A DNA stretch of 36,385 nucleotides from positions 1 through 36,385 of the forward strand of contig CALBKP010000008.1 in the NCBI GenBank assembly GCA_937895825.1, in the 5' to 3' direction. Position numbers and translations under genes: made by a program. How positions within the stretch are numbered: position 1 is the first letter of the stretch; each line of letters starts with the position of its first letter. Below are positions 1 through 7,575 of the stretch, in pieces. The DNA comes from an uncultured Alistipes sp. Lineage in GTDB: Bacteria; Bacteroidota; Bacteroidia; Bacteroidales; Rikenellaceae. The notes under the pieces are model-generated. The model had not been told where the DNA came from. It searched no databases and saw nothing but the letters and a program-made list of their open reading frames with translations.

Positions 1-270
1 AATCGTTTCCATACCGACCTCGGCATACCATGGCGCACGATAGTCAAGGGCGATGGTAAGTATGCAAACATCGCAGCAGCCTCGGTGCTTGCCAAGACCT
101 ACCGCGATGAATACATGCTACGCCTTGCCGAGGAGTATCCTGCCTACGGCTGGGCTAAGAATAAAGGTTATCCGACACGTGAACATAGACTCGCCATACG
201 CGAACATGGCCTTACGCCCTATCACCGTCTGTCGTTCAACACCTCACCAGAGCAGCTCGAGCTATTTTAG
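1..270 (+). CDS. rnhB: Ribonuclease HII, C-terminal part (gene starts before the window)
   Basis: Reading frame 1 is open from the first base and gives the last 89 residues of a type-2 RNase H. This enzyme cleaves the RNA strand of RNA-DNA hybrids and removes single ribonucleotides from DNA. The visible part holds the family's conserved C-terminal segment: the AAASVLAKTYRD helix, the YGWAKNKGYPT loop and the H-x(5)-HGLTPYHR-x-SF end. The N-terminal catalytic acidic residues are outside the window. The stop overlaps by 4 bases the stop of the convergent hydrolase gene, so no terminator separates them. The family call is firm; only the 5' end is missing. Confidence 0.93.
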   Translation, partial: NRFHTDLGIPWRTIVKGDGKYANIAAASVLAKTYRDEYMLRLAEEYPAYGWAKNKGYPTREHRLAIREHGLTPYHRLSFNTSPEQLELF

Positions 271-2291
271 TAGGCTACATATCCGCCCACGCACAACTCC
301 AAACGATCGCTGTGCTCCCCAACAGAGTCCGCAGCGAGGATATTCACGCGCCCACGCAGTGTGAGCGAGTCGGCTCGATACTGACCACGGGCTACACGAC
401 GTACTGCCACGGTATCGCCATCGACCATAACCGTAGGCTCGCCAACAGAGCTATAAATGTTGATGTGTTGCAGCGTATCGCAACGCTCCGTCCAGCGGCG
501 GTCGGATATATATAGCGTAGGCTCAACATCGTTCCACAGAGCACGGTAGAGGTAGTATGCATCCTTCTTTGTTCTACGGTCTGAGCCAACGATGCCCGAG
601 TAGTTTACACCCCCAGCACGACGCGACGAGGCGTAGTCAAACATCGAGTTAAGCCACACACCCCAAAATATATCGGCCTCGGAGATAATATCCGAATAAC
701 GCTCGTGCATATATGTCTGGCGACGTTCGGGGTTAAAGCGCGTACCACGCTGAGCACGCTCGATACTCTCCGTACGGTGCTCCGTGTTGCCCTCCTCGCC
801 ATAACATACGCCATAGCGCATCGTGCGCCATGCACCATTAGACGATAACTGACGACACCATACCGCCACATCCTCGACAGAGCCCTTCATGTAACCAACA
901 CTCTGGCGAAAGACGATCAGATCGGTGACGAAGTTTATATCGCCGTCCGTACTGCTACAACCAACGGTTGGGCGCGACGGATCGAGGCGATGGGCGCAAT
1001 CGTTGAGCTCACGAACATAGGCTACGATGTCTTCGCCACGCTGCCATACCTGCTCGAAGAGTCCCCACATAACCACAGAAGGATGGTTGAAATTCTGGGC
1101 AATAATCTCGTTAAGCTGCATTAGACCATTATCACGGAACTGCAACGATGGGAAGTAGCATATATCTGTCATCGAGAGTGGAGAGCGGCTGAAAGGCATA
1201 TCTACCCACGCAAGCAGACCCATCTTGTCGCAGTAGTCATAGATTGTTTCGGGGTGCGGTCCGTATAGCGAACGTATGGCATTAGCCCCCATATCCTCAA
1301 TAAGGTCGAAGTCATGATCCACCGCGCCACAATGATAGGCCTTGCCCCCCTCACAAGGGGTATGCGGCAGGTTAACGCCTCTAACAGAGACTGGCTCACC
1401 ATTGATACACAGGCGATTATCATCATTGATAGTGATACTTCTAAATCCTGCATTAACTACCACGCAATCGACCGTTGCACCCTCCTCAACAACCGAGACC
1501 TCTATACTATACATGGCTGGCGACTGCGGACTCCAAAGCACTGGGTTCTCTATTTCGAAGGGTATCTCCACACCGCGCTCGGGCAATATCTTTGCGACCT
1601 TCACACTGCGCTCAACAACCTCGTAACCATCAGGGCCGATGATACGCATCACAAGCTGGAGATGTTCCTCCTTGGCAGCCGCGAGGTATAGGCGCACAAC
1701 GCCCTCGACACGCTCCTCCGTTACGCTTTTCTGCACAATATATACACCATCGGAAGAGTAGTGTAACGGCGAAATTATGTTTCTATTGGTCACCAGCAGC
1801 TCAACATCGCGATAAATACCTCCCGCCAAGTCCATATCCGACGACACTGGGAGCACATCGCTACGCATGGCATTCGACACCATGACACGTACATAGTTGC
1901 TTGCACCAAATTTAACCTTATCGGTAATCTCCATCGTAAAGGCCGTGAAGCCGCCCTCGTGCGAACCTACATAACCGCCATTAACAAAGACATCTGCCAC
2001 GCTCTGAACACCGCCAAAGCGCAAGAAGAGTCTACGTCCCTGCCACTCAGCGGGGATAACAAGTTCACGCGAATAGTTTGCCGAAGTTCGCAGGTAACCG
2101 CCCTCGCTACATGCGGGATTCCACGTATGGGGCAACGACACCCTGTCGCTATGCTTGCCATCGACATCCGAGGCGAGGTAAAAGTTCCAACCATCGTTAA
2201 GGTTATAGGTAACTCGCAGTGGCTCGGCAGCTATAGCCGAGAGCGAAACAACGAGACTCAAAATAGCCGATATAATAACTCTATACAACAT
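267..2291 (-). CDS. Secreted glycoside hydrolase family 2 protein, probable pseudoenzyme
   Basis: A 674-residue protein with a signal peptide (residues 1-22, ending near AIAA), then a GH2 sugar-binding domain (about 30-170, with VADVFVNG and SHEGGFTAF), an immunoglobulin-like domain (about 180-285) and a TIM barrel (about 290-595). GH2 enzymes (beta-galactosidases, beta-glucuronidases, beta-mannosidases) act in the periplasm or on the surface. Barrel landmarks are clear: NFNHPSVVMWGLF, WGVWLNSMFDYAS and SDRRTKKDAYYLY. The acid/base site, normally Asn-Glu after WGLF, reads Glu-Gln (413-414). The nucleophile site, normally Glu-Tyr-Gly, reads Cys-Tyr-Gly (about 496-498). Both catalytic glutamates therefore seem lost while the fold is intact. 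I use ATG 2291 because the upstream TTG at 2315 lies inside the promoter -7 element. The substrate is unknown. Confidence 0.88.
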   Translation of the reverse strand: MLYRVIISAILSLVVSLSAIAAEPLRVTYNLNDGWNFYLASDVDGKHSDRVSLPHTWNPACSEGGYLRTSANYSRELVIPAEWQGRRLFLRFGGVQSVADVFVNGGYVGSHEGGFTAFTMEITDKVKFGASNYVRVMVSNAMRSDVLPVSSDMDLAGGIYRDVELLVTNRNIISPLHYSSDGVYIVQKSVTEERVEGVVRLYLAAAKEEHLQLVMRIIGPDGYEVVERSVKVAKILPERGVEIPFEIENPVLWSPQSPAMYSIEVSVVEEGATVDCVVVNAGFRSITINDDNRLCINGEPVSVRGVNLPHTPCEGGKAYHCGAVDHDFDLIEDMGANAIRSLYGPHPETIYDYCDKMGLLAWVDMPFSRSPLSMTDICYFPSLQFRDNGLMQLNEIIAQNFNHPSVVMWGLFEQVWQRGEDIVAYVRELNDCAHRLDPSRPTVGCSSTDGDINFVTDLIVFRQSVGYMKGSVEDVAVWCRQLSSNGAWRTMRYGVCYGEEGNTEHRTESIERAQRGTRFNPERRQTYMHERYSDIISEADIFWGVWLNSMFDYASSRRAGGVNYSGIVGSDRRTKKDAYYLYRALWNDVEPTLYISDRRWTERCDTLQHINIYSSVGEPTVMVDGDTVAVRRVARGQYRADSLTLRGRVNILAADSVGEHSDRLELCVGGYVAY

Positions 2292-2312
2292 ATTTAATCG
2301 TTTTTGTGATTG

Positions 2313-2320
2313 CAAATATA
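2313..2320 (-). promoter_or_regulatory. Bacteroidetes -7 element upstream of the GH2 gene
   Basis: On the minus strand this reads TATATTTG, a perfect match to the TANNTTTG -7 element of the Bacteroidetes primary sigma factor. It ends 22 bases before ATG 2291, giving a short leader. No TTTG lies at the expected -33 spacing (an A/T-rich tract sits there instead), so the promoter is supported by its -7 box and position only. Confidence 0.5.
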
Positions 2321-2340
2321 CGAATAAAGAAAAAAATTCG

Positions 2341-2348
2341 TATCTTCG
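2341..2348 (+). promoter_or_regulatory. Possible -7 element for the cvpA-rsgA operon
   Basis: TATCTTCG matches TANNTTTG in all but one fixed base. It sits in the 199-base gap between the divergent GH2 and cvpA genes and is the best plus-strand candidate I see there. There is no matching TTTG at -33, and the implied leader would be about 135 bases, so this is tentative. The leader holds a weak pairing of ATTAGG (2360-2365) with CCTAAT (2393-2398) and nothing else I recognise. Confidence 0.25.
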
Positions 2349-2490
2349 TGCGAAATATAATTAGGGGTTTTGTGCTCCTTAGTCCCATTATTCCTAATGA
2401 GTCGCAGCTGTAGCAGTATGACTATAAACTATTTACAAGCAGCGCTCGGAGAATGACGGGGAATTTGTTACTAACCAATAGTTGTATCAC

Positions 2491-3132
2491 ATGATAATCG
2501 ACATTATCTTCATCGTTGCGGCCATCATAGCCGTCATATCGGGCTGGCGCAGAGGTTTTATCGTGCAGCTCTGCCAGCTCGTTGCCCTCTATGCCGCCAT
2601 ACTCCTTGCACCCGACTTCGCCAGCGAGCTTGGTCATAGATTTACGGTCGACCCAGGCATCGCCTACATCGCTGGCTTTGCCATAATTATCGTTGCCGCA
2701 TGGCTCATCATCTGGATCATAGCCCCACTGCTACGCAAGGTTCTCTTCTGGGATTTCTTGCGTAATATCGATTCGCTCTTAGGCATGGCATTAGCCATCA
2801 TTGCCTTTGTGGTAGTGACATCTGTGGGCTGCTCGATATTTAGCACCGCCAACATCGGGGATGTACGCACCGAGAAGGTCTTGGAGCTCGCTGCAAGTGG
2901 CTTAAGCGAGGATCAAATCGAGGAGTATGCCGAGCGCCTGGAGAACAAGGATCACAGGATGCGCGACTGCTTCGATGCGCGTTATGTAGACTTCGAGACC
3001 TTAGACGAGTCTATACTCTTCAATCCTTTTGTATCCCTGGGTGACGCATTATGTCCTGAACTCGAGGAGTTCAAGGAGGAGATGGTAGAGTGGGTATTAA
3101 GCATAGCATCAGCCAATGAATCAAGACAATAA
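2491..3132 (+). CDS. CvpA-family integral membrane protein
   Basis: A 213-residue protein. Its first half has about four hydrophobic segments (IIDIIFIVAAIIAVISGW, LCQLVALYAAILLA, IAYIAGFAIIIVAAWLIIW, LGMALAIIAFVVVTSVG) and its C-terminal half is charged and soluble. The opening, with the GWRRGFIVQL motif after the first helix, is the hallmark of the CvpA/colicin V production family, inner-membrane proteins linked in other bacteria to envelope stress and purine metabolism without a settled mechanism. I chose ATG 2491 over the TTG three codons upstream. It is the first gene of an operon: rsgA starts 17 bases before this gene ends. The specific role here is unknown. Confidence 0.85.
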   Translation: MIIDIIFIVAAIIAVISGWRRGFIVQLCQLVALYAAILLAPDFASELGHRFTVDPGIAYIAGFAIIIVAAWLIIWIIAPLLRKVLFWDFLRNIDSLLGMALAIIAFVVVTSVGCSIFSTANIGDVRTEKVLELAASGLSEDQIEEYAERLENKDHRMRDCFDARYVDFETLDESILFNPFVSLGDALCPELEEFKEEMVEWVLSIASANESRQ

Positions 3133-4057
3133 CACTCAGCAGAGAGTCGAGGGCATAGTCATCAGCTCGACGGGCAGTTGGTACGAGGTGGACACCGAAC
3201 ATGGCCGCCTCAGTTGCCGTATTCGTGGTCGATTGCGTCTCAAGGGTGTGCGCTCGACAAACCCCGTTGTGGTGGGCGACCGCGTCGTTGTCGAGCCCGA
3301 CGGTGACAGCAGTGCGATTGTGGAGATTATCCCTCGCCGCAACTATGTCATTCGTCGCGCCTCGAACCTATCAAAGGAGTCACACATCATCGCCGCGAAT
3401 GTCGACCACGCACTGCTTATCGTCACGCTCCATGCGCCCTCAACGCCCAAGGAGTTTGTCGACCGTTTCCTTGTGACGTGCGAGGCATACAAGGTGCCTG
3501 TAACCATCGTTTTAGGCAAAGCTGACACACTCACTGACGAGGCCGCCGAGGAGGCCACCGAGTTTACCGCCATCTACGAAGATGCGGGTTATGAGGTGAT
3601 ACGCCTCTCGTCCATAACAGGCGAGGGGATAGAGCAGATACGCGCAATGTTGGCTGGCCACACAACACTCGTGGCAGGCAACTCAGGTGTTGGCAAGTCC
3701 ACACTTGTAGGCTCGATAGACCCCACGCTCGACATACGCACGGGCGAGATCTCCGAAAGCCACCACAAGGGCAAACACACAACAACATTCTCGACAATGT
3801 ACCCCATTGAAGGGGGCTATATAATTGATACTCCAGGCATCAAGGGCTTCGGCCTTATCGACATCGACAGCAAAGAGTTATGCCGTTATTTCCCAGAGAT
3901 GATGCGCCTCGCGCCCGACTGCCGCTTCTACAACTGCACACACACCCACGAGCCTGGCTGCGCCGTGCAGGAGGCTGTAAAGGAGGGCATCGTAGCGTGG
4001 TCGCGCTACGAGAGTTACCTTAAAATATTAGACGAAGATGACAAATATCGCAAGTAG
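3116..4057 (+). CDS. rsgA: Ribosome small subunit-dependent GTPase A
   Basis: A 313-residue circularly permuted GTPase that checks late 30S subunit maturation in the cytoplasm. Order of parts: N-terminal OB fold (about 1-75, with DRVVVE), then the G domain with motifs in permuted order: G4 (LGKAD, about 138), G1 P-loop (GNSGVGKST, about 193), a switch region with HHKGKHTTT, and G3 (DTPGIKGFG, about 240). A C-terminal zinc knuckle follows, with the Cys/His pattern in RFYNCTHTHEPGC. The G4 motif has Gly where many GTPases have Asn; this family is known to vary there (Bacillus YloQ has TKMD), so I do not take it as inactivating. It overlaps cvpA by 17 bases and trmH by 20, implying translational coupling. 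Confidence 0.96.
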   Translation: MNQDNNTQQRVEGIVISSTGSWYEVDTEHGRLSCRIRGRLRLKGVRSTNPVVVGDRVVVEPDGDSSAIVEIIPRRNYVIRRASNLSKESHIIAANVDHALLIVTLHAPSTPKEFVDRFLVTCEAYKVPVTIVLGKADTLTDEAAEEATEFTAIYEDAGYEVIRLSSITGEGIEQIRAMLAGHTTLVAGNSGVGKSTLVGSIDPTLDIRTGEISESHHKGKHTTTFSTMYPIEGGYIIDTPGIKGFGLIDIDSKELCRYFPEMMRLAPDCRFYNCTHTHEPGCAVQEAVKEGIVAWSRYESYLKILDEDDKYRK

Positions 4058-4760
4058 ACTACGTACCGAAGATCACAGCGAGGAGTGGATGCGTGAGCGT
4101 CTCGACTATATGACGCAGTTCCTTACCGAAGAGCGTAAGGAGGTGTTACGTCGCACCGTGGAGAGCCGCACGCACTATATGCGCATCCTCACCGAGAATA
4201 TGTTTCACCCGCAGAACGCCAGCGCCATCATGCGCCACTGCGAGGCCTTCGGCATACAGCAGATACACACAGTCGAGGATCGCTGCAAATTTGACCCCTC
4301 GGTAAACATCGTGCGTGGCACAGAAAAGTGGGTCGACGTGGAGCACCACGAAACCACACGAGAGGCACTCACTGCACTCAAGGCCGAAGGCTACCGCATT
4401 GTTGCCACCACACCACACCGCTCAAGCGCAACGCCTGAGACCTTCGACGTAACGAATGGTAAGTTTGTGCTGGTCTTTGGCACGGAGCATGCCGGCATCT
4501 CAGATGAGGTGATCGAGGCAGCGGATGACTTCCTGCTAATCCCTATGTGCGGCATGGTAGAGAGCCTCAACGTCTCAGCCGCAGCCGCCATCCTTATATA
4601 CATGCTTTCGCAGCGCATACGCCAGCAGGTAGATGGCTGGCAGCTAAGCGACAGCGAGCAACTTAAGTTACTCACGCGCTGGACAATGTCGTCGGTGCGT
4701 GATTTTGAGGGCATCCTACGCCGTGCCGAAAAGAGTGGTAAATTAACCGTAGAATATTAA
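4038..4760 (+). CDS. trmH: SpoU/TrmH-family RNA 2'-O-methyltransferase
   Basis: A 240-residue SPOUT methyltransferase, expected to transfer a methyl group from S-adenosylmethionine to a ribose 2'-OH, most likely G18 of tRNA. The three SpoU motifs are all present: N-x-SAIMRHCEAFGI (about 58-71, with the catalytic Arg), LVFGTEHAGIS (about 144-154) and the trefoil-knot motif MCGMVESLNVSAAAAI (about 172-187). The N-terminal helical part and the C-terminal extension match the TrmH length class rather than the longer RlmB class. It sits in the rsgA operon, overlapping it by 20 bases, so the neighbours suggest a general RNA or ribosome maintenance role. The exact RNA target is inferred from length and family. 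Confidence 0.88.
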   Translation: MTNIASRLRTEDHSEEWMRERLDYMTQFLTEERKEVLRRTVESRTHYMRILTENMFHPQNASAIMRHCEAFGIQQIHTVEDRCKFDPSVNIVRGTEKWVDVEHHETTREALTALKAEGYRIVATTPHRSSATPETFDVTNGKFVLVFGTEHAGISDEVIEAADDFLLIPMCGMVESLNVSAAAAILIYMLSQRIRQQVDGWQLSDSEQLKLLTRWTMSSVRDFEGILRRAEKSGKLTVEY

Positions 4761-4765
4761 CTATC

Positions 4766-5959
4766 ATGATATTACGCAAACAGTTTTTGGAGCATGTAGG
4801 CCAGACCTCACCATCACCAATGTTGATTGAGGTAGCACGCGCTGAAGGCTCATTTTTCTATACGCCCGAGGGCAAGCGATACTTCGACCTCGTGGCGGGA
4901 GTGTCGGTAAGCAACGTGGGCCATGCCAACTCCGAGGTTGTGCGCACCGTGCAGGAGCAAGCCGCTAACTATATGCATGTTATGGTCTATGGCGAGATGG
5001 TCGAGAGGCCGCAGGTGGAGTATGCCCGCCGCATTGCCGAGCTACTGCCTGGCGACTTGGATTGTGTCTATTTCGTAAACTCGGGAGCCGAGGCTGTGGA
5101 GGTAGCGCTGAAGCTCGCAAAACGATACACTGGCCGCACGGAACTAATCTCCATGCGCCGCGCTTACCATGGCTCAACTCACGGCGCTATGTCGATGATG
5201 GGTACGCCCGAGGGCGAGGAGTGGAAAGCGGAGTTTCGCCCACTACTCCCCGATGTTAAATCCATCAATTTCAATTCGTTCGACGACCTTATGGAGATTA
5301 CCGAGCGTACTGCTGGTGTGCTATGCGAGGTAGTGCAGGGTGAAGCAGGCGTGAGGCTCCCCAATCCCGAATGGCTACGCGCACTGCGCGACAGATGCTC
5401 GGAGGTGGGGGCACTACTAATCTTCGACGAGATACAGACGGGCATGGGTCGCACGGGCGAGATGTTCGCCGCAACGAAGTATGGCATCACGCCCGATGTG
5501 GTCTGCTTGGCTAAGGCTTTTGGGGGCGGAATGCCCCTCGGAGGCGTAGCGGCGAATAGGCAAATTTTAGATAGTTTTACACATAACCCGTGCCTTGGAC
5601 ATATCACCACATTTGGCGGTCATCCTGTATGTTGTGCCGCAGGCCTTGCTGCTCTCAACTATCTTGTAAACAACAATGTAGTTGATAATGTTGAGCGCAA
5701 AGGAAAACTATTCGAGGAGCGAGTATCACTTCATCCTAAGGTTCGAGAAATTCGTCGTTCCGGGCTTTTGCTTGCTGTGGAGCTTGGCTCGTCGGACTAC
5801 CTCTACAAGTTGATGGAAATATTCAAGGAAGAGGGCATTATGAGCGATTGGTTCTTGTACTGCGACACTGCATTCCGCATCTCGCCGCCACTAACAATCT
5901 CTGACTCGGAAATAGAGGAGTGCTGCGCGATAATCGCCCGCTCGTTAGATAGATTGTAG
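4766..5959 (+). CDS. Class III aminotransferase, acetylornithine/ornithine type
   Basis: A 397-residue PLP enzyme of the acetylornithine aminotransferase group, expected to move an amino group between an omega-amino substrate and 2-oxoglutarate. Seen in order: the PLP phosphate loop NSGAEAVEVALKLA (about 105), the aromatic/His ring-stacking region RRAYHGSTHG (131-140), QGEAGV (191-196), the Asp that holds the pyridine nitrogen in FDEIQTGMGRTG (Asp221), and the Schiff-base lysine in CLAKAFGGGMPLGG (Lys250). No arginine-pathway genes are adjacent, so argD itself is not proven; ornithine, lysine or 4-aminobutyrate transaminases share this pattern. It starts 5 bases after trmH and ends the operon; a strong terminator follows 24 bases downstream. 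Confidence 0.9.
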   Translation: MILRKQFLEHVGQTSPSPMLIEVARAEGSFFYTPEGKRYFDLVAGVSVSNVGHANSEVVRTVQEQAANYMHVMVYGEMVERPQVEYARRIAELLPGDLDCVYFVNSGAEAVEVALKLAKRYTGRTELISMRRAYHGSTHGAMSMMGTPEGEEWKAEFRPLLPDVKSINFNSFDDLMEITERTAGVLCEVVQGEAGVRLPNPEWLRALRDRCSEVGALLIFDEIQTGMGRTGEMFAATKYGITPDVVCLAKAFGGGMPLGGVAANRQILDSFTHNPCLGHITTFGGHPVCCAAGLAALNYLVNNNVVDNVERKGKLFEERVSLHPKVREIRRSGLLLAVELGSSDYLYKLMEIFKEEGIMSDWFLYCDTAFRISPPLTISDSEIEECCAIIARSLDRL

Positions 5960-5983
5960 AGTAGAATTATTCCGCAAACCAAT

Positions 5984-6030
5984 AAAACAACAAAAAAACA
6001 GCACGGTGACGGCTGTTTTTTTGTTGTTTT
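5984..6030. terminator. Perfect 19-bp inverted repeat terminator, bidirectional in form
   Basis: Bases 5984-6002 and 6012-6030 are exact reverse complements across a 9-base loop. The GC core (CAGC/GCTG) is flanked by runs of A on the left and T on the right, so the transcript from either strand would form a hairpin followed by a U tract. It closes the cvpA-to-aminotransferase operon. Confidence 0.9.
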
Positions 6031-6051
6031 AGTATATTTATACTAACTTTG
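6020..6051 (+). promoter_or_regulatory. Bacteroidetes promoter for the flippase-holB-folK run
   Basis: TTTG at 6020-6023 and TAACTTTG at 6044-6051, separated by 20 bases, match the -33/-7 consensus. The -33 box lies inside the right arm of the preceding terminator hairpin. Transcription would begin near 6058, leaving about 36 bases before ATG 6094. Confidence 0.75.
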
Positions 6052-6093
6052 TCGCGTTATGCGCTTGTGTAAAAGGTGCAGAGCGCGAAAAGT

Positions 6094-7575
6094 ATGTTAG
6101 AAAAGTTAGCTAAACAGACCGCAATATATGGCATAAGCACGATAGTTGTTCGTTTCCTGAACTATCTGCTTACCCCCTACTATACCCGTATCTTCGATCA
6201 GGGTGAGTACGGCATCGTCACTGACATATATGCCTTGATACCCTTTGCTCTGGTACTACTCTCGATGGGTATGGAGTCGAGCTACTTTCGCTTTACCACA
6301 CGCGCCGAGGAGGCGGGTGGCGATGTGGCAGCAGGCAAACGCAAGGTATTTGCCACAACGTGGGGCGTGACGTCGCTAAACGCCATAATCTTCTTCCTCG
6401 TGGTATGGCTCCTCAACGCCCCGATATCGAGGGTTATGGGTACTGCCTATGTTGCACATCCAGAGTATGTGATGATTGTCGCAGCTATCGTGATGGTCGA
6501 CGTGTGGACCATGATACCCTTTTCACGCCTTAGAGAGCAGGGGCGTGCCATGCGCTTCGTTATGCTCAAGGCACTGAGCGTGCTGCTTAACGTCACGCTT
6601 GCCATAGCCTTTGGCTTTGCGGGGCTATATGCCACGGAGTTTGGCGTAGGCTGGGTGCTCATCGCCAACCTTATCGCCAGCGTGGTGACACTCCTCGCCC
6701 TGCTACCTACGACCAACTACGTGCTACCACGCATAGATTGGGCTCTCTTAAAGAGGATATTTGTCTATTCCATACCGCTACTTATCAGCGGCATTGCCGG
6801 CACGGCAAACGAGTTTATCGACCGACAGATGATCAAGTACCTCGCTCCCGGTGGCGAGGCCGCGGCGATGGCCGAGCTCGGCATCTATGGCGCCATTGTG
6901 AAGATTGCCGTGGTGATGACGCTCTTCACACAGATGTATCGCTTGGCGGCCGAGCCCTTCTTCCTCTCTGGCTTTAAGAAAGAGGAGTTCAAGGAGGCAA
7001 ACGCCGCGTCGATGAAGTATTTCGTGATGGCCTCGATGGTTATCTTCCTCGGCATAGTCCTCTTCCGCGATATGTTTGCGCTGATTGTTGGTAAGGACTT
7101 CCGCGAGGGCATCGACATCCTACCAATAGTCCTTGCATCGAATGTCTTGGCGGGCATCTGGTTTAACCTCTCGTTCTGGTACAAGAGGGAGGAGAAGACA
7201 AAGTATGCCGCATATATCACCTTCCTCGGTCTTGCCGTGACCATAGTCCTAAGTTTCGTGCTCGTACCCACGATGGGTTACCGAGGAGCTGCATGGGTAC
7301 GACTCATTGCCGAGGCGGCGATGGTTGTGTGGAGCTATATCTTGTGCCGCAAGCACTACCCTATACCCTACGACCTCAAGCGCATCGGCGAATACATACT
7401 CCTTGCCGCAGCGATATATTTTGCCTCGGAGTGGGCATTTGTAGGTGTTGACCACGGCAAGCATACGCTACTCAACGCGCTGCTATTCAGCGTAGCGATA
7501 GCCTATGCCGTATGGCGCGAGAAGATTGATGTTAAAGGGCTTGTAAAGGCCGCAATAGGAAAGTTTACGCGATGA
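6094..7575 (+). CDS. Polysaccharide/lipid-linked oligosaccharide flippase (MOP superfamily)
   Basis: A 493-residue, very hydrophobic protein with about 14 predicted membrane helices, belonging to the Wzx/MurJ-like (MVF/PST) exporters that flip undecaprenyl-linked sugars across the inner membrane. The start LAKQTAIYGISTIVVRFLNYLLTP followed closely by YYTRIF and GEYG is typical of the Bacteroidetes branch. I prefer ATG 6094 over GTG 6076 because family members begin just before the LxKLAKQT segment. It is not beside other sugar genes: holB follows with a 4-base overlap. It could serve a conserved cell-envelope glycan rather than the capsule locus 11 kb away, which has its own Wzx at 20207. The substrate is unknown. 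Confidence 0.85.
   Translation: MLEKLAKQTAIYGISTIVVRFLNYLLTPYYTRIFDQGEYGIVTDIYALIPFALVLLSMGMESSYFRFTTRAEEAGGDVAAGKRKVFATTWGVTSLNAIIFFLVVWLLNAPISRVMGTAYVAHPEYVMIVAAIVMVDVWTMIPFSRLREQGRAMRFVMLKALSVLLNVTLAIAFGFAGLYATEFGVGWVLIANLIASVVTLLALLPTTNYVLPRIDWALLKRIFVYSIPLLISGIAGTANEFIDRQMIKYLAPGGEAAAMAELGIYGAIVKIAVVMTLFTQMYRLAAEPFFLSGFKKEEFKEANAASMKYFVMASMVIFLGIVLFRDMFALIVGKDFREGIDILPIVLASNVLAGIWFNLSFWYKREEKTKYAAYITFLGLAVTIVLSFVLVPTMGYRGAAWVRLIAEAAMVVWSYILCRKHYPIPYDLKRIGEYILLAAAIYFASEWAFVGVDHGKHTLLNALLFSVAIAYAVWREKIDVKGLVKAAIGKFTR

Noticed and set aside
2292..2315. TTG start at 2315 for the GH2 gene
   Set aside because: It lies inside the TATATTTG -7 element; ATG 2291 begins a normal signal peptide.
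3530..3545. RsgA G4 motif with Gly in place of Asn as a sign of inactivation
   Set aside because: The permuted GTPase family tolerates changes here, and the P-loop, switch and zinc motifs are intact.
5179..5610. 143-codon minus-strand frame inside the aminotransferase gene
   Set aside because: Antisense shadow; the plus frame has all PLP-enzyme motifs.
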